This document shows positions 11,886-22,362 of a stretch of 47,794 bases of DNA, one piece after another. The DNA comes from Thermomucor indicae-seudaticae (Eukaryota > Mucoromycota > Mucoromycetes > Mucorales > Lichtheimiaceae), in NCBI GenBank assembly GCA_000787465.1, contig JSYX01000249.1:1-47794 (forward strand), read 5' to 3'. Numbering within the stretch: the first letter of the stretch is position 1; the number at the start of each line of letters is the position of its first letter. Under the pieces are notes generated by a model. It was not told where the DNA came from. It searched no databases and saw only the letters and a program-made list of their open reading frames with translations. The position numbers and the translations under genes were made by a program.

Positions 11886-14278
11886 TTATTGTTTGCGAGG
11901 AGGGAAATTGTGAATCTCGATGCCTTGGACTCCTTCCACAGGGAAACCGAAGATTTGACCATAAAACCATTGTTCGAGTTCCATCGTTCGTTTGATGTTT
12001 TCCGCTCGACGGAAACCTTTTTTTTGTGCGAGTTAGTCCAGTTGAGAGAGGCATTTTGCTATACGTACCATGGCCCTCGCCTTCGTACAAGACATAGGCT
12101 ACAGGCACACCGCTCTTTTTCATTGCATCCACCATGACTTGTGCTTGTGAAGGAGGAACAACCTTGTCCTCTGCACCTTGGAAAAAGATGACAGGACATT
12201 TGATCTTGTCTGCAGCAAAGAGCGGGGACCTTGATCAAAGTTGTTGTTGGCTTCATATCATAAACTTGTTTGCACTGCATTACCTCTCTTTATAGATCTT
12301 TTCGTCCTCAGGGTATTTCCCAATCAACTGGTCTGTTGATTGCAGCCATACAGTTTGAGACCGCATCAGGCATATTTTTCGGCTTCTTTCTTTACCTGGG
12401 TAGTGTGATTCAAACTTGTGTGTTTCTTTGGCCAAGAGTACGATATCAGAGATTCCATATAAACAGCAGCCTGCCTGGAACACGTCTCGGAACGCGACGC
12501 TTGCTCTACAGTATATCCCAGCTTTAGTATATATATATCCGAATGACATTTCCAGGATCACTTACAAGACCGTGAAGCCACCTAATAAAAGTTACATGAG
12601 TTCCTTGACAACAAGTTACCCCTCTTTCATAGGTCTACCTAACCTGCACTGCCGCCTTCAATAGCCATCTTGTTACCATCGACCCAACCCTGGGCCGCCA
12701 AATACTTTGCGCAATTGCAGCAGTCGTCCACATCGACGATACCCCAGTTCTTTTTCAGTCTGTTTCGGTACTCGCGGCCGTACCCTGTACTGCCGCCATA
12801 ATTGACGTCCGCGACGGCAAACCCGCGCGTGGTCCAGTACTGGATCGCATACGAGAACGCGTTGGTTGTTGCCGCGGTGGGTCCACCATGAAGCACCACA
12901 CGCAACGGAGGCTTTTCGTGTTCAGGGCCCGTGTATTCAGGGTTCCTGGGTTCGTAAAAGTACGCGAAGGCAGTCTTGTCGTTTTCGGTGGGGAACTCGA
13001 ATTCGCGACCCACAGAAATGTAGGCCGGGTCGAGCTTGGGCGCTGCTGCTGACTCGTGTAGGATCCTTATCTCAGTCGTACCAGGAGTGTAGCTGATGAG
13101 CTGCACCGGCTGCGTGGGCGAAGAAGCGTTCATGACCAGAATCTCCTTGTTGCCCAAAGAAACGGACCGCAGCTGACCAAAGTGAGTGTAGGGTACATGA
13201 TCATCCAGGCGGGTCAAGGTCTTGGTCTTGGTATCGATCAGGGCCAGATGGTTCTTGTGGGTGCAAGCAAGTCTGGACGCGTCCGATTGGAACGGCCGGT
13301 ACCATGAGTTGTTCAGTTTCCAGGCCGCGCCAGCGAATTCGTGCGGCAGAGGCTCGAACAGGACCAATTCTTCTTCTTGTTCTTGAGTGTCATATCGATA
13401 GAGGTTCCAGTAACCTGATCTGTCGGATGCAAAGTACAGCGTGCCGTCCACGCCAAATTCTGGTTGCTGGGGCATCCCGTTAACCTTTCCTTTTTCAACC
13501 TCCCCCTCTTGTTTATCCAATGGCTTACCACGACACTCTCTTGGATCGATTTGCCAGCGACCCAACGGACAGAGCGGACCGAGATGTTCTCTTGCGGCGT
13601 AAATGACAGCTCAGCCAAACAGAGCTGCGTATGATCCCAAGGCATGTTACTGTGGTCCCAGCACACGTACGCAAGCTGGAGCCCAAACAGCCGAGGCGAC
13701 GCGTAAAAGTCGTGGCCTTCCGCGACCACCGTCACTTGACCGGGCAGCGACGCGGTCAAGTCGATAGCCACCAGACGATTCACAACGTCCTTTGGTTCCT
13801 CGTCCGGAAAGTGCTCCTCCTGAACGCACACCAAGAACCGATGACCCTCGGGATCCAGAGCCATATCAGCATAGCGCCATTGTTTGCCACCACTGCTCTC
13901 TGGCGTGACAGGCACCGGCTCTTGCTCTTGCTCATTACTATCCAGTCGAATCGCATAAAGCCTCGCATCGGCATCGTTGGAAAAGATCAAGAGTCCATTC
14001 TTGACCGTGAAACTTCCACCGCCGTACTCGTGGACGCGTGTCCTGCAGCTATAGTTGGGTGACAGCCATGCCCTTGGTGGGTCATTGCTGCTGCTGCTGT
14101 CATTGTCAAGCGACCGACTAAAAATCTGGCCTCGGCCTTGTTCTTCAGGAACCACTTGGCACCAAAATACAGAACGCGTCGTCTCGTCAATGCCAATGTC
14201 GGTGGGTGGTAATCCGGCCGAGAGCGATTCGGCTGTGACGGGAGAAGGCCAGGTGCCAAACGGTTTTACGGTTGGCAT
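11886..14278 (-). CDS. S9-family serine peptidase (acylaminoacyl-peptidase/DPP-like)
   Basis: This prolyl-oligopeptidase-fold peptidase is likely cytosolic and cleaves short or N-acylated peptides. Seven exons: 13529-14278, 12644-13484, 12566-12581, 12396-12505, 12284-12332, 12069-12229 and 11886-12016, giving 685 residues. The N-terminal part (KPFGTWPSPVTAESL, then FWCQVVPEEQGRGQIF) forms the beta-propeller. The alpha/beta hydrolase domain follows (RVVLHGGPT, DVNYGGSTGYGREYRNRL). The catalytic triad is Ser529 in EGGSAGG, Asp610 in GAEDKVV and His642 in GEGHGF. The codons just after the catalytic serine are carried by a 16-nt microexon. I start at 14278 (MPTVKPFG), where homologues begin, rather than the in-frame ATG at 14338. 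The first intron is only 44 nt. Confidence 0.93.
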
Positions 14279-14688
14279 GATAAATAAGAGTGGGATTATG
14301 CTGAAGCACACAGGAATTTCTGCTTCATGGTATGACAAGAAATCGAACGCACGCCCAGGTTTGCTTGAATGTATGCCGAGTTAGGTGCAGTATAACTCAA
14401 GGGGTGTCTTCAGTCAGCCAAAAGGATTCTCTCACTCAGGCTTTCTTCCTTTTGGCTGTCCATTCCTTTATTGATACTGAGCCTTCCACAACAAGTAAGC
14501 ACACAATTACAGAGTTGCTTATATATTACGCCTCTCTGTATGTGTGAGTGCCAACCAGGGGTTGAAGGGACTCCAACAAAGCGAAATCCCCCTGGGCAGT
14601 TAGGTCCATGGACCCGCTTTTTTGTTCCCAATTACAACGCATGCCCTTTTTCTTTTTTTCCTCCTCCCCGTCTTCTTTCTTATATTCC
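14279..14688. promoter_or_regulatory. Divergent intergenic region between S9 peptidase and membrane-protein gene
   Basis: This region separates two divergent start codons (14278 minus, 14689 plus), so it should hold both promoters. The part next to 14689 is T/C-rich (TTTTCTTTTTTTCCTCC), as is common before fungal starts. No specific binding site can be named with confidence. Confidence 0.5.
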
Positions 14689-15779
14689 ATGTCACCGCCT
14701 CATGGCGAACCTACAAAGACTCTGCAAGAAACTGCGTTGTATTCCTTTGCCGAAGCCTGTCCCAACGATCCATATCGAAACAAAAGAGTCCATGGCAAGT
14801 CTACTACGAGTTGCTTCTCTCTTTTTTTTTCCCTCACCAAGCTTATTTTAGCTGAGAAAATAAAAGTCCAAGATCCGCGATCCTGCAAAAAGCACATTTA
14901 TCTGCCCTACTCGTCGAATCCAGTGTTTGAATTAAGTCGCCATGCGCCGCGGCCAAGGGAGCAGCAGCAGCAGCAACAGCTGTATGTCGAACAAGGCGAC
15001 GACGTGGTGCTTGGTGGGGACCCCTACGGTGCCAAGTCGATCTTATCCGTGTCCGCACTCAAAGTCATAACGAAGAAGGAGGAAGAGAAGAAGAGGACAG
15101 CTGCTGCTGCTGCTGGCATGCCCACACTTGATCTCGCGCGTCGTCACCGTCGCTCACGCCGCCTACAAAAACTTGCCGTAGTGATCGTGTTTTTCTTGCT
15201 GCTCGCCGGAGGCATCGCGACCTTTATCTGCTGGCCGCGCTTACCGATCCTGTCCATGGACGACAATGCCGAATCGCTTTATCCAGCGGCCGCCGACTGG
15301 GGACCCGACGAGGAGCATCCCTGGTTCCGAGCCACGTGGCGGATCAATGTCACGCTCGACAACCGGAGCAATTGGGTGCCACTGCGGATCACCTGGATCG
15401 AGTGGAAACTCTTGGATCGGTACACCAACCAAGTGTTTGCAAAGAGCGAAACGAATCATCAGGTATTACTGCTGCCGCCGCGTACAATGACACCCATGCG
15501 GCCTATTTTTCAGGTCAACTATGTGCCGCGCACATTCGACGATACGACGTTTCAGGATCTGTATAATGCGTGCGGGCCGAAAAAGATGGATGGTAGTACC
15601 ACCTCGACCGGACTGGATGTCCTCATGCAGGTATGTGTATCAGAGGGCAGGTGGGAATTCCTTTTTTTATTCATATAGCTTGTTGGTCATAGGTGTCGTA
15701 TCGGGTATGGGGATTCCTGTGGGTGCAGCATCTGACGGCTTCACCAGAAGCTGGCCCATTTATATGCCCTAGCGACTAG
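14689..15779 (+). CDS. Single-pass membrane protein with LEA-2-like extracytoplasmic domain, hypothetical
   Basis: Three exons (14689-14794, 14852-15630, 15693-15779) encode 323 residues. The N-terminal ~140 residues are hydrophilic, with polyGln (EQQQQQQQL), a Lys/Glu-rich stretch and an Ala run. Next come a basic stop-transfer region (RRHRRSRRLQK) and one membrane helix (VVIVFFLLLAGGIATFICW). The C-terminal domain of ~130 residues has two N-glycosylation sequons (NVT, NRS) and beta-rich sequence (RITWIEWKLLD, QVNYVPRTF), like LEA-2-type membrane proteins, suggesting a lumenal or outside location. The first intron begins with GC (GCAAGT) instead of GT. It is 57 nt and in frame, so an unspliced form would add 19 residues. 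I chose ATG 14689, not 14608, because the upstream part is low-complexity. Function unknown; it converges on the oxidase gene with an 88-bp gap. Confidence 0.8.
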
Positions 15780-15867
15780 GAATCATTGTATATAGCACAC
15801 ACTTGTAAAAGTAAAATTCTGATTTTCGCCAAAAAGAAGAAGCAACATGGGTCTATACTATTAGAGT

Positions 15868-17729
15868 CTATTTGTAGAGTCGAAGGGCATCAATGAGTTC
15901 AGGAGCTTCTTGAAGAACAGCAAATTTGCCTTGCAGCATGTGTGCGGTAATATGGCAATGGACAGCCCACACGCCAGGATTGTCCTGTTGTTAGTTTAAC
16001 TGTTAGTTGCTGCTATCATGGACCCAGTTCGATCCGGACTTACTGCATAGAGTCTGACTTTGGTCCATCCACATCCCATTTTGTCAGGACTGTTTGGATC
16101 GGGCTCAGAAGGATAGACCATGGACACATCTCGGTACAGAGGGTTTGGGAAGTTGCGGATATGCTTGTGGAGTTCATGCTGGTATTCGCCTGGACCCGAT
16201 GCGATCTGGTAGTGCGAGTGGCCGTGCGTGTGCCACGGATGGATCAGACACTGACGGCCCGTCTGGACGTTCTGGAACACCAAATCAACGACTTCGCCAA
16301 ACGCAATCGGGAACGACTGGTGGTTCAGGGTATAGTACTTGTCTGCGTAGCTGCTTGCAGAGACAGAGGACGCCATCATGTCATGAAGCATGGGTCGTGC
16401 TCTGCCGTTGCCGTGCATGAGTGGCGGTGGCGGAACGCCATTCATCCAGTACCGTGTCATGTTGGTTGCCGGGTCCTTGACGGATTTGGACCGCAGCACA
16501 ATGGTCCGATCTGCTTCGAGCCTGTCCAATATGGCGTCCATCGGCTGAGGCGCAAGCGGTGACAGCTTGGGCCAGATCCAGTTGGGTCTGTTTTCTTTGG
16601 GAAAGAGAGGCAGCTCGTCTTCGAGCGTGTAGTCTTCAACCTGGCGACACAGCTCTTCTTTGGCCTTGTCATCCACACCAGTCAACACAGGCTTGTAGAT
16701 TTCGACTTCCTGGCTGCTTCCTTTGTCGTCTTCATACACGAGGTATCCGAACCCGTTTTCGGTGTACATGTGCTGGCTACGGTGGCGCCATCGATAGCTG
16801 GTCGCAATAGGAAACACGCCACCGCATTCAGGCTGGGTGCGTATCAAGACCGAGAACCGCTGGCCCGGACCCACTTCAAGCCAGTCGGTCTCGTACGGCT
16901 TCGTGAGCTGACCGTCGACCTCGATAATCGTCATGGTGTGGTTGGCGATGGCCAATCCAAGTGTCCGGAACGTGTTGGCGCCAATGACGCGAAGACGATA
17001 CGTCTTGTTGGGTTGGACTCGGATGCCCGTGTACCCTGAACAGATGGTCGAGTTGAGCTGATTGTGGTGGATGGTTCTGCCGTTCATCAGGATACTGTCT
17101 GCGCCCTTGTCGAAGACAAAGTGAGGTCCCATGTAGTACGCCTCACGGTCCAGGTGAGGTTGATGCCACCATTCGCTTAGCTGCAGGATCCGCTCCTCGT
17201 CGTACTGGAACGGACCGTCCTTCAAGCGCCCTTCTTCCGATTCAGACGGCCACGAGTCAGGGTTGTCGTGCACGATAAAGGGACCCTGCACCGTATCGTC
17301 CTGCATCCCTACGTGCGCATGGTAAAAGTAGGTCCCGCTTTGCTCAGTGACCTGGAACCGATACAGAAACGACTCGCCCGGTGGGATCGCTTGCTGGGTC
17401 ACGTCCGGAACACCGTCTGATTCAACGGTGCCGTATTGGCGGATGCCGTGGAAATGGATCGACGTGGGCGCACTGTAGAGTGGATCAAGCTGGTTTCGAA
17501 CCAGGACCTCCACATGGTCGCCCTTCACGACGCGCAATACTGGACCTGGAAACTGGTTGTTCACAAGCAAGGCTTGGTAAGGGACCGTGTGGCAGTCCGG
17601 GTTCATGACGCTCGATGTGATGTTGAGCTCGAACCGGCGCACGGTGGTTCCAGGACTCCCTTGGCAGCTTGCCACGATCCAAAAAATCACCGTGAGGATG
17701 ATGGATCTGCCATATCTTGATATTAACAT
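15868..17729 (-). CDS. Secreted multicopper oxidase (laccase/ascorbate-oxidase type)
   Basis: This enzyme oxidises a small substrate (phenol, ascorbate or metal ion) at a type-1 copper and reduces O2 to water at a trinuclear copper centre. Two exons (16044-17729, 15868-15984) give 600 residues. An N-terminal signal peptide is visible (SIILTVIFWIVASCQG). The four copper-binding motifs are HFHG (about 92-95), YFYHAHVG (about 135-141), HPWHTHGHSHY (about 497-507) and HCHITAHMLQG (about 571-581). The last ends in Met-Leu after the type-1 His, as in laccases and ascorbate oxidases. HFHG and HAH replace the more usual HWHG and HSH. Several N-glycosylation sequons occur (NIT, NST, NKT, NHT, NMT). 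No C-terminal membrane helix is present, so it is not an Fet3-type anchored ferroxidase. Substrate cannot be told from sequence. Confidence 0.93.
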
Positions 17730-18136
17730 TGGGTCCTCTAGGAAAAAAAGAAATCACCGATAAGGAAAGAAAAAGAAACGAATCAATACAGAGATATGCT
17801 CTTCTTCTTTTTATACTGCATTGTTATTTTGGACCAAATATGCCAAGCTACGCGTTTATCCATAGCAGCAGTTTTCCTGTTATACTATGTGAAACTTCTC
17901 TCTCTCTCTCTCTCTTACGACGACCAGGACGCCATTAAAAATGACCCCGTTATTGGTTCCACTCTTACGACTTTTTATCAAGTAGGGCAACGGACATCTT
18001 TATGGCCAACGCATTCCTCGGCATATACACGCCCTGTTTAAAATTTCCTTGTTGTTAGGAAGATAAGGTTCTTGAAACATTATATGTACCAACTATTATT
18101 ATTCTTCTTTTAAAAATGGGTGTAATAAGGGATTAT
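17730..18136. other. Intergenic between multicopper oxidase and Ecm33-like gene
   Basis: Upstream flank of the minus-strand oxidase and 3' flank of the Ecm33-like gene. It contains a CT microsatellite at about 17898-17916 and an A/T-rich part. No further gene is supported. Confidence 0.5.
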
Positions 18137-18423
18137 CTACAAAACGAAAAGGCAAAGGACAACTGCTGCAACGAGAGCTGAAAAAGAACTTCTTGTCAGC
18201 ATGATGGTGCCGCCACTCGTGTCATCACCAAAGGCGCCACCACCGCCACTACCGCCCTTGCCAGGTATGCCTGATTTGGGGTTGGCCACGCGAGATTTAC
18301 AGACAAAAGAGTTGCCCTTGATCACACCGTTCTTGAGCTTGTTCATTTCTTCACAAGAGAACTTGTCGCTTGTTGTTTGGATGTTCAGACCCCCACGCAC
18401 CTAGGCAGAGACATCGGTTAAAA

Positions 18424-18460
<37 letters not shown>

Positions 18461-19474
18461 GTCATGACTTACATCACTTAATGCTGGCAACTTGACTTCC
18501 TGGAAGGAACCCGTCAAATCCAAGGTACCATCGACTTCTTCCAGCTTTGGGAACGCGTCCACCGTGCCCAGTTCGGTATTGTTGCCCAGCGACAAGGCCC
18601 CGCCCAGATGGTGCAGTTCGGGCAACGCAAGCTTACTGAGCTGCTTGTTGTTGCTCAAGGTCAACGTGCCCGCGATCTCGGTCACGTTCGGAAGCTCGAG
18701 CGATGAAAACGTGTTGGAAATAAAGGAAAGGTCACCATCAACCTTGCCCAGGCTATCGAGCGAGACACCAGCCAGGTTACGGAACGAGCCTTGGTGCAGA
18801 CTTTGCACGTGTGAAAGCTATAGATCCGATAGGATTAAACAATCAGGGAACCATGCTTATTTAGAAAAAAAGGAAGAACTCACATCCAGCGTCAAGGAGG
18901 GCGAGTTGGCAGACACCGTCAAGCCAGTCGTGACTTTGGAGAGGTTGCCCAGATTGAGACTCTTGAGATAGATATTGTTATCGATCACCAGTTCACCGAT
19001 CTGGGAAGCCTTGACACCCTCAATGCGCGTCGTGGTCGTATCCGAGATCATCAGCCTGTCGACCTGCGAAAGGCCGGCTGGGAAACTGATGGACGGCAGC
19101 GCCGGATGGACCGCCATCGTGAAGCTACGGACCGCGCTCAGGTAAGGCATGTCCAGGCTATTCAGCGCCTTGTTGTTTTCCAGGTTCACCACGCCGTTCA
19201 CTGCTTGGAGGTTGGGCAGCGAAAGCCGCGACAGGACTTCATTGTTCTTCACGTTCAGGTCGCCGTCGATGTGTTGGACACCGTCCAGCGTGAGTTGGTT
19301 CGCGGCCGTGCCGTCAATCGTGATGCTGCCCTTGAAGGATTTGCAGGACCGGAGGGCGTCCAGGTCGCCTTGGGCGGTTACCTTGATGTCGCCGGAACAT
19401 CCACTTTGGCCATACACGCACGGTATCACCCATGCAGCAAATGCTACTGTAGTAGCACAGAACGACAGTTTCAT
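18137..19474 (-). CDS. ECM33-like: Ecm33/Sps2-like GPI-anchored cell-surface protein
   Basis: Members of this family are GPI-anchored wall or membrane proteins needed for fungal wall integrity. Three exons (18884-19474, 18473-18817, 18137-18400) encode 399 residues. A signal peptide is present (MKLSFCATTVAFAAWVIPC, ending near VYGQ). The middle has receptor-L-domain-like repeats with recurring LDGVQHIDGDLNVKNN, VNGVVNLENNKAL, IAGTLTLSNNKQL and VDGTLDL patterns. A Gly/Ser-rich stalk (GKGGSGGGGAFGDD) leads to a hydrophobic tail (SALVAAVVLCLFVL) preceded by small residues (TSGG) that suit GPI attachment. Cysteines near the tail (FSCEEM, FVCKS) match the family. I start at 19474 because the upstream in-frame ATG would bury the signal peptide. 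The second intron holds a CT/GA microsatellite. Confidence 0.9.
18425..18455. repeat. CT/GA microsatellite inside an Ecm33-like gene intron
   Basis: About 15 CT units lie within the 72-nt intron 18401-18472. On the transcript strand they form a GA run between the donor (GTAAGT at 18472) and the acceptor side, so length changes would alter intron size but not the protein. Confidence 0.85.
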
Positions 19475-19858
19475 CTTCTTTAAAGACAGTGAGAGAAAAA
19501 GAGTGCTGAATGGAAAGAGAGAAGAAGAGGAATGCAGACACGTTAATAAAAGAGTTATCCATCCTCTCTTGGTCACTTTCGAAATAGTCCATATAGTATC
19601 ATACATTCCTCCTGTCCCTTAGCCTTCCCTCCTCCCCCCCTCAAAAGTAATAACAGCGCCATGTTCACTTTACTTTTGATTTCTAACTGTTCAGGTTACA
19701 TTAAGAGATATTTCTCCCTTTTTGATCCAAGTGATATGAGAGACATCATTGGGGGATCCATTGGGTGGCTTTGCCTTGACAACCTCTCTTTTAGGAAACT
19801 TCTGTTAAGCAATGCCCCGCCCAAAATTTCGCCCTTTACTCTTTGGCCTCTTCCTGCA
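19475..19858. promoter_or_regulatory. Divergent intergenic region between Ecm33-like and UTP11 genes
   Basis: This region separates start codons at 19474 (minus) and 19859 (plus) and should contain both promoters. It includes pyrimidine-rich stretches (CCTCCCCCCCTC near 19630). No defined regulatory motif is claimed. Confidence 0.45.
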
Positions 19859-20912
19859 ATGTCATCGCTTCGGAATGTCATACAAAGGCGCAATCACAGA
19901 GAACGTGGCCAACTGGCAGGCCGTGAACGGCTCGGCCTTTTGGAAAAGAAAAAGGACTACCTGCTCCGTGCCAAGGATTACCACAGCAAGCAACGACGAC
20001 TCAAAGCCTTGAGGGAAAAGGCATTGTTCAGGAATCCCGATGAATTCTACTTTAAAATGATCAATAGCCGGACAAAGGTAATAAAAACATGCTGGCATGT
20101 CGTAGGGAGGTCATCCCAATTAACGAGGGGGCCACCGTTATTATATAGGACGGCGTGCACATTCAACAACGTAACGAAGCACTACCGGACGAAATGATTC
20201 AGCTCATGAAGTCGCAGGATAAAAACTATATTAAAATGCAACGCGATATCAGTCGAAAGAAAATGGAACGACTGCGGGATTCACTCCACTTTTTGGATGA
20301 GGCTGGCGTCGACGACCTCGAGATATATGATGGAGAGGAGGAGGAGGAAGAGGATGAGGAAGAAGAACTGCCAAAGAAGAATAATCATATTGTCTTTGTA
20401 GACACAGAAGAAGAAGGTAGTAGTACCGGCAAACATGTCTGTCGTGTCCCATGCTGAACGGTAGTATCCCCCTCTTGCAGCCAAAAGCTTTGATCCTGCC
20501 AAACATCTCGACACATTACCAGAACTCGTGAATCGCAAGTTTAATCGGCCCCGCATTGAGACATTGAAAAAAGCAACGATATTAACACCAGACGACCCTG
20601 CAGAGTTCAAGGTATATACTTGGTATCATCCGTCCTTGGTACAATAGGATTCATCATTCTCCTTAGGCGATGCGCAAGGAGAGAGAAGTCAAATACAAGG
20701 AATTCATGTCTCGTCTGCAGCGTGAAAAGCACCTGGCGCGCGTAGAACGAGAATTAGAAATACAGAAAGCACTAAGGGTAAGTTGAAAGAGGGCTGCCAT
20801 CGAACGAGTGAATAATCATGTTTCTTTCTAGGGGAAAGGAGCCAGAAAAAAGATTGGTACAGATGAACTCGGACTGCCTAAATACAAGTGGCTGCCACGA
20901 CGTAAAAAGTGA
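19859..20912 (+). CDS. UTP11: U3 snoRNA-associated protein 11 (SSU processome)
   Basis: UTP11 is a nucleolar subunit of the small-subunit processome needed for 18S rRNA maturation. Five exons (19859-20077, 20149-20416, 20481-20611, 20667-20777, 20832-20912) give 269 residues. Family hallmarks are the basic N-terminus with [20 protein letters not shown] and [13 protein letters not shown], then [20 protein letters not shown] and [20 protein letters not shown]. An acidic patch ([12 protein letters not shown]) follows, and the basic tail is KGARKKIG...YKWLPRRKK. Length matches the family (about 250-270). All introns are in phase with standard donors. A candidate polyadenylation signal AATAAA lies at 20937-20942, and the WDR92 stop is 146 bp away on the other strand. 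Confidence 0.95.
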
Positions 20913-21058
20913 ACAACGGCCACACATTTCTGTACAAATAAAAAAGATACCAATGATGGAATTTTTAATAATGTAGCAAAGATCCAAAAATGTACATGGG
21001 GATTGGTAGTTTGAAGTGATCCGTTATATTACATGTTGTTGTTATTAGTACCATTTTT

Positions 21059-22271
21059 CTAAATGCCATCCAGGTAGCTGACCTTGACAGTTTGATCAAA
21101 TGAGCAGCATGCCAGCAGACCCTTTTTGTCACGATTCCAGTCGCAGGATATGACGGGATGTTTAGACATGGACACCGTCGAGATAGGACCCGTTTTTGTG
21201 TCTTTATGGCTCCAAAGTCGAGCTTTTCCGTCGCCTCCTAATACCGTAAAATAATTGGGATCTTGTGCTAAATGCCGGACTGCCCACATTGTTGTTTCAT
21301 TGTCATCCGACTAGTAGTAGCGATGAGTACCTATATATCTTTTCCGAAGAGTGCGAGTCATGTCCTACCGGTAAATGAGCAAGTGTTCCATCTCCGAGCA
21401 AGGAAATGACGGATGCGCCCTTCAAGGTGCTTGCCACGAGTCGATCCGAGTCAGCAAAGTCAAGGGAACATACCCCCGAGCCAACATTTGTCTTCCATAT
21501 ATATCGCGACGATCCCAGATCAAACAGCAAGACATCACCGTCGTCGTAGCCGACGGCCAAAAGCCTCTGGTTGTTAAAGTTACCAAAGGCCACGGACCAT
21601 GCATCCCGTCGGGCTTCTTCGCTGCTCGGTACCACATTGAACACTGATTTCTCTGGTATCCGTGTGTCCCAGACCTTTACGGACCCTTTGTATCCATCGT
21701 CAGTAAGATCCGTCTTCTTTTTTTCCAGTGTGGGCTATTACCGTCCCGACTGCAAGTCGCGAGCTCGTGCGGTCCACCTGGACGCGTTGCTCCACCACAT
21801 CCGTCAATCATGTTGATAATCGTTTCGTGTGCCTTGACAGAAGCCACGGGTATCTCGAGCCGGCTGGTATCCCTACGCACAAAGCTCAATTCATTCTGGT
21901 TTTGCTTGAAGAGAAAGAGCTCTTCCATCCTACCAGATTTGCAGTTCTCCTTCAAAATTGCCAGTAGCCAAATGGCGCGTGTGAGCATCGGCTGCGCCCA
22001 TCGTACAGCATCGCATGGACGTCGCAGTTTCGGTCTACAACGGCGCCCCAATGATTAACCCTGTCGGTAGCGCGCGCGCGCGCGAGGTGTGAATCCAAAC
22101 CTCGTTCGAAAGCACCAGTTGCTTGCCTTCCATGTGGAAAACAGCAATGGTGCCTGTTCCACGAGCCGTCGATCCAACAGCACAAAGACGCGCTGAACCT
22201 GGAATCCAGTTTACATTGTAGGGTGTGAATGTCAAGTCGCGTGTAATCAAGGGAATGGTCTCTGCTGGCAT
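21059..22271 (-). CDS. WDR92-like: WD40 protein WDR92/DNAAF10 (PAQosome / dynein assembly factor)
   Basis: WDR92 is a seven-blade WD40 propeller that binds the R2TP/prefoldin-like (PAQosome) chaperone machinery and, in ciliates and animals, axonemal dynein assembly. Five exons (22101-22271, 21934-22034, 21742-21872, 21369-21685, 21059-21310) encode 323 residues. Landmarks: VNWIPGSARLCAVGSTARGT, MGAADAHTRHLATGNFEGEL, SVKAHETIINMIDGCGG, ELATCSRDG, DAWSVAFGNFNNQRLLAVGY, LGSSRYIWKTNVGSGVCSLD and CSFDQTVKV. These are slightly compressed relative to the animal protein (about 357 residues). The acceptor of the last intron (21311) is less certain than the others. The start codon lies 91 bp from that of UVSSA on the opposite strand. 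Confidence 0.9.
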
Positions 22272-22362
22272 GGAGTGGGGTAAAACGTGCGGAAGAACAA
22301 ACTGCCGGCGGATCCCATTTTCATGCGTAGCCGCAGCATTGCTTTGCCCTTCTTTTTCTTTA
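22272..22362. promoter_or_regulatory. 91-bp bidirectional promoter region (WDR92 / UVSSA)
   Basis: Only 91 bp separate the start codons of WDR92 (22271, minus) and UVSSA (22363, plus). Both 5' UTRs and both promoters must lie within this span or inside the neighbouring genes. A pyrimidine tract (CCTTCTTTTTCTTT) precedes the UVSSA ATG. No TATA box is evident. Confidence 0.6.

Noticed and set aside
14279..14338. Upstream ATG 14338 for the S9 peptidase
   Set aside because: Family members begin at the equivalent of MPTVKPFGTWPSP; the upstream 20 residues look like translated 5' UTR.
14608..14688. N-terminal extension of the membrane protein to ATG 14608
   Set aside because: The extension is Phe/Ser-rich low complexity over a pyrimidine-rich leader; the ATG at 14689 gives a more protein-like start.
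22035..22060. Continuation of the first WDR92 exon into a CG-rich stretch (GCGCGCGCGC)
   Set aside because: The frame there ends quickly and lacks WD40 sequence; splicing at 22100/22034 gives a good family match.
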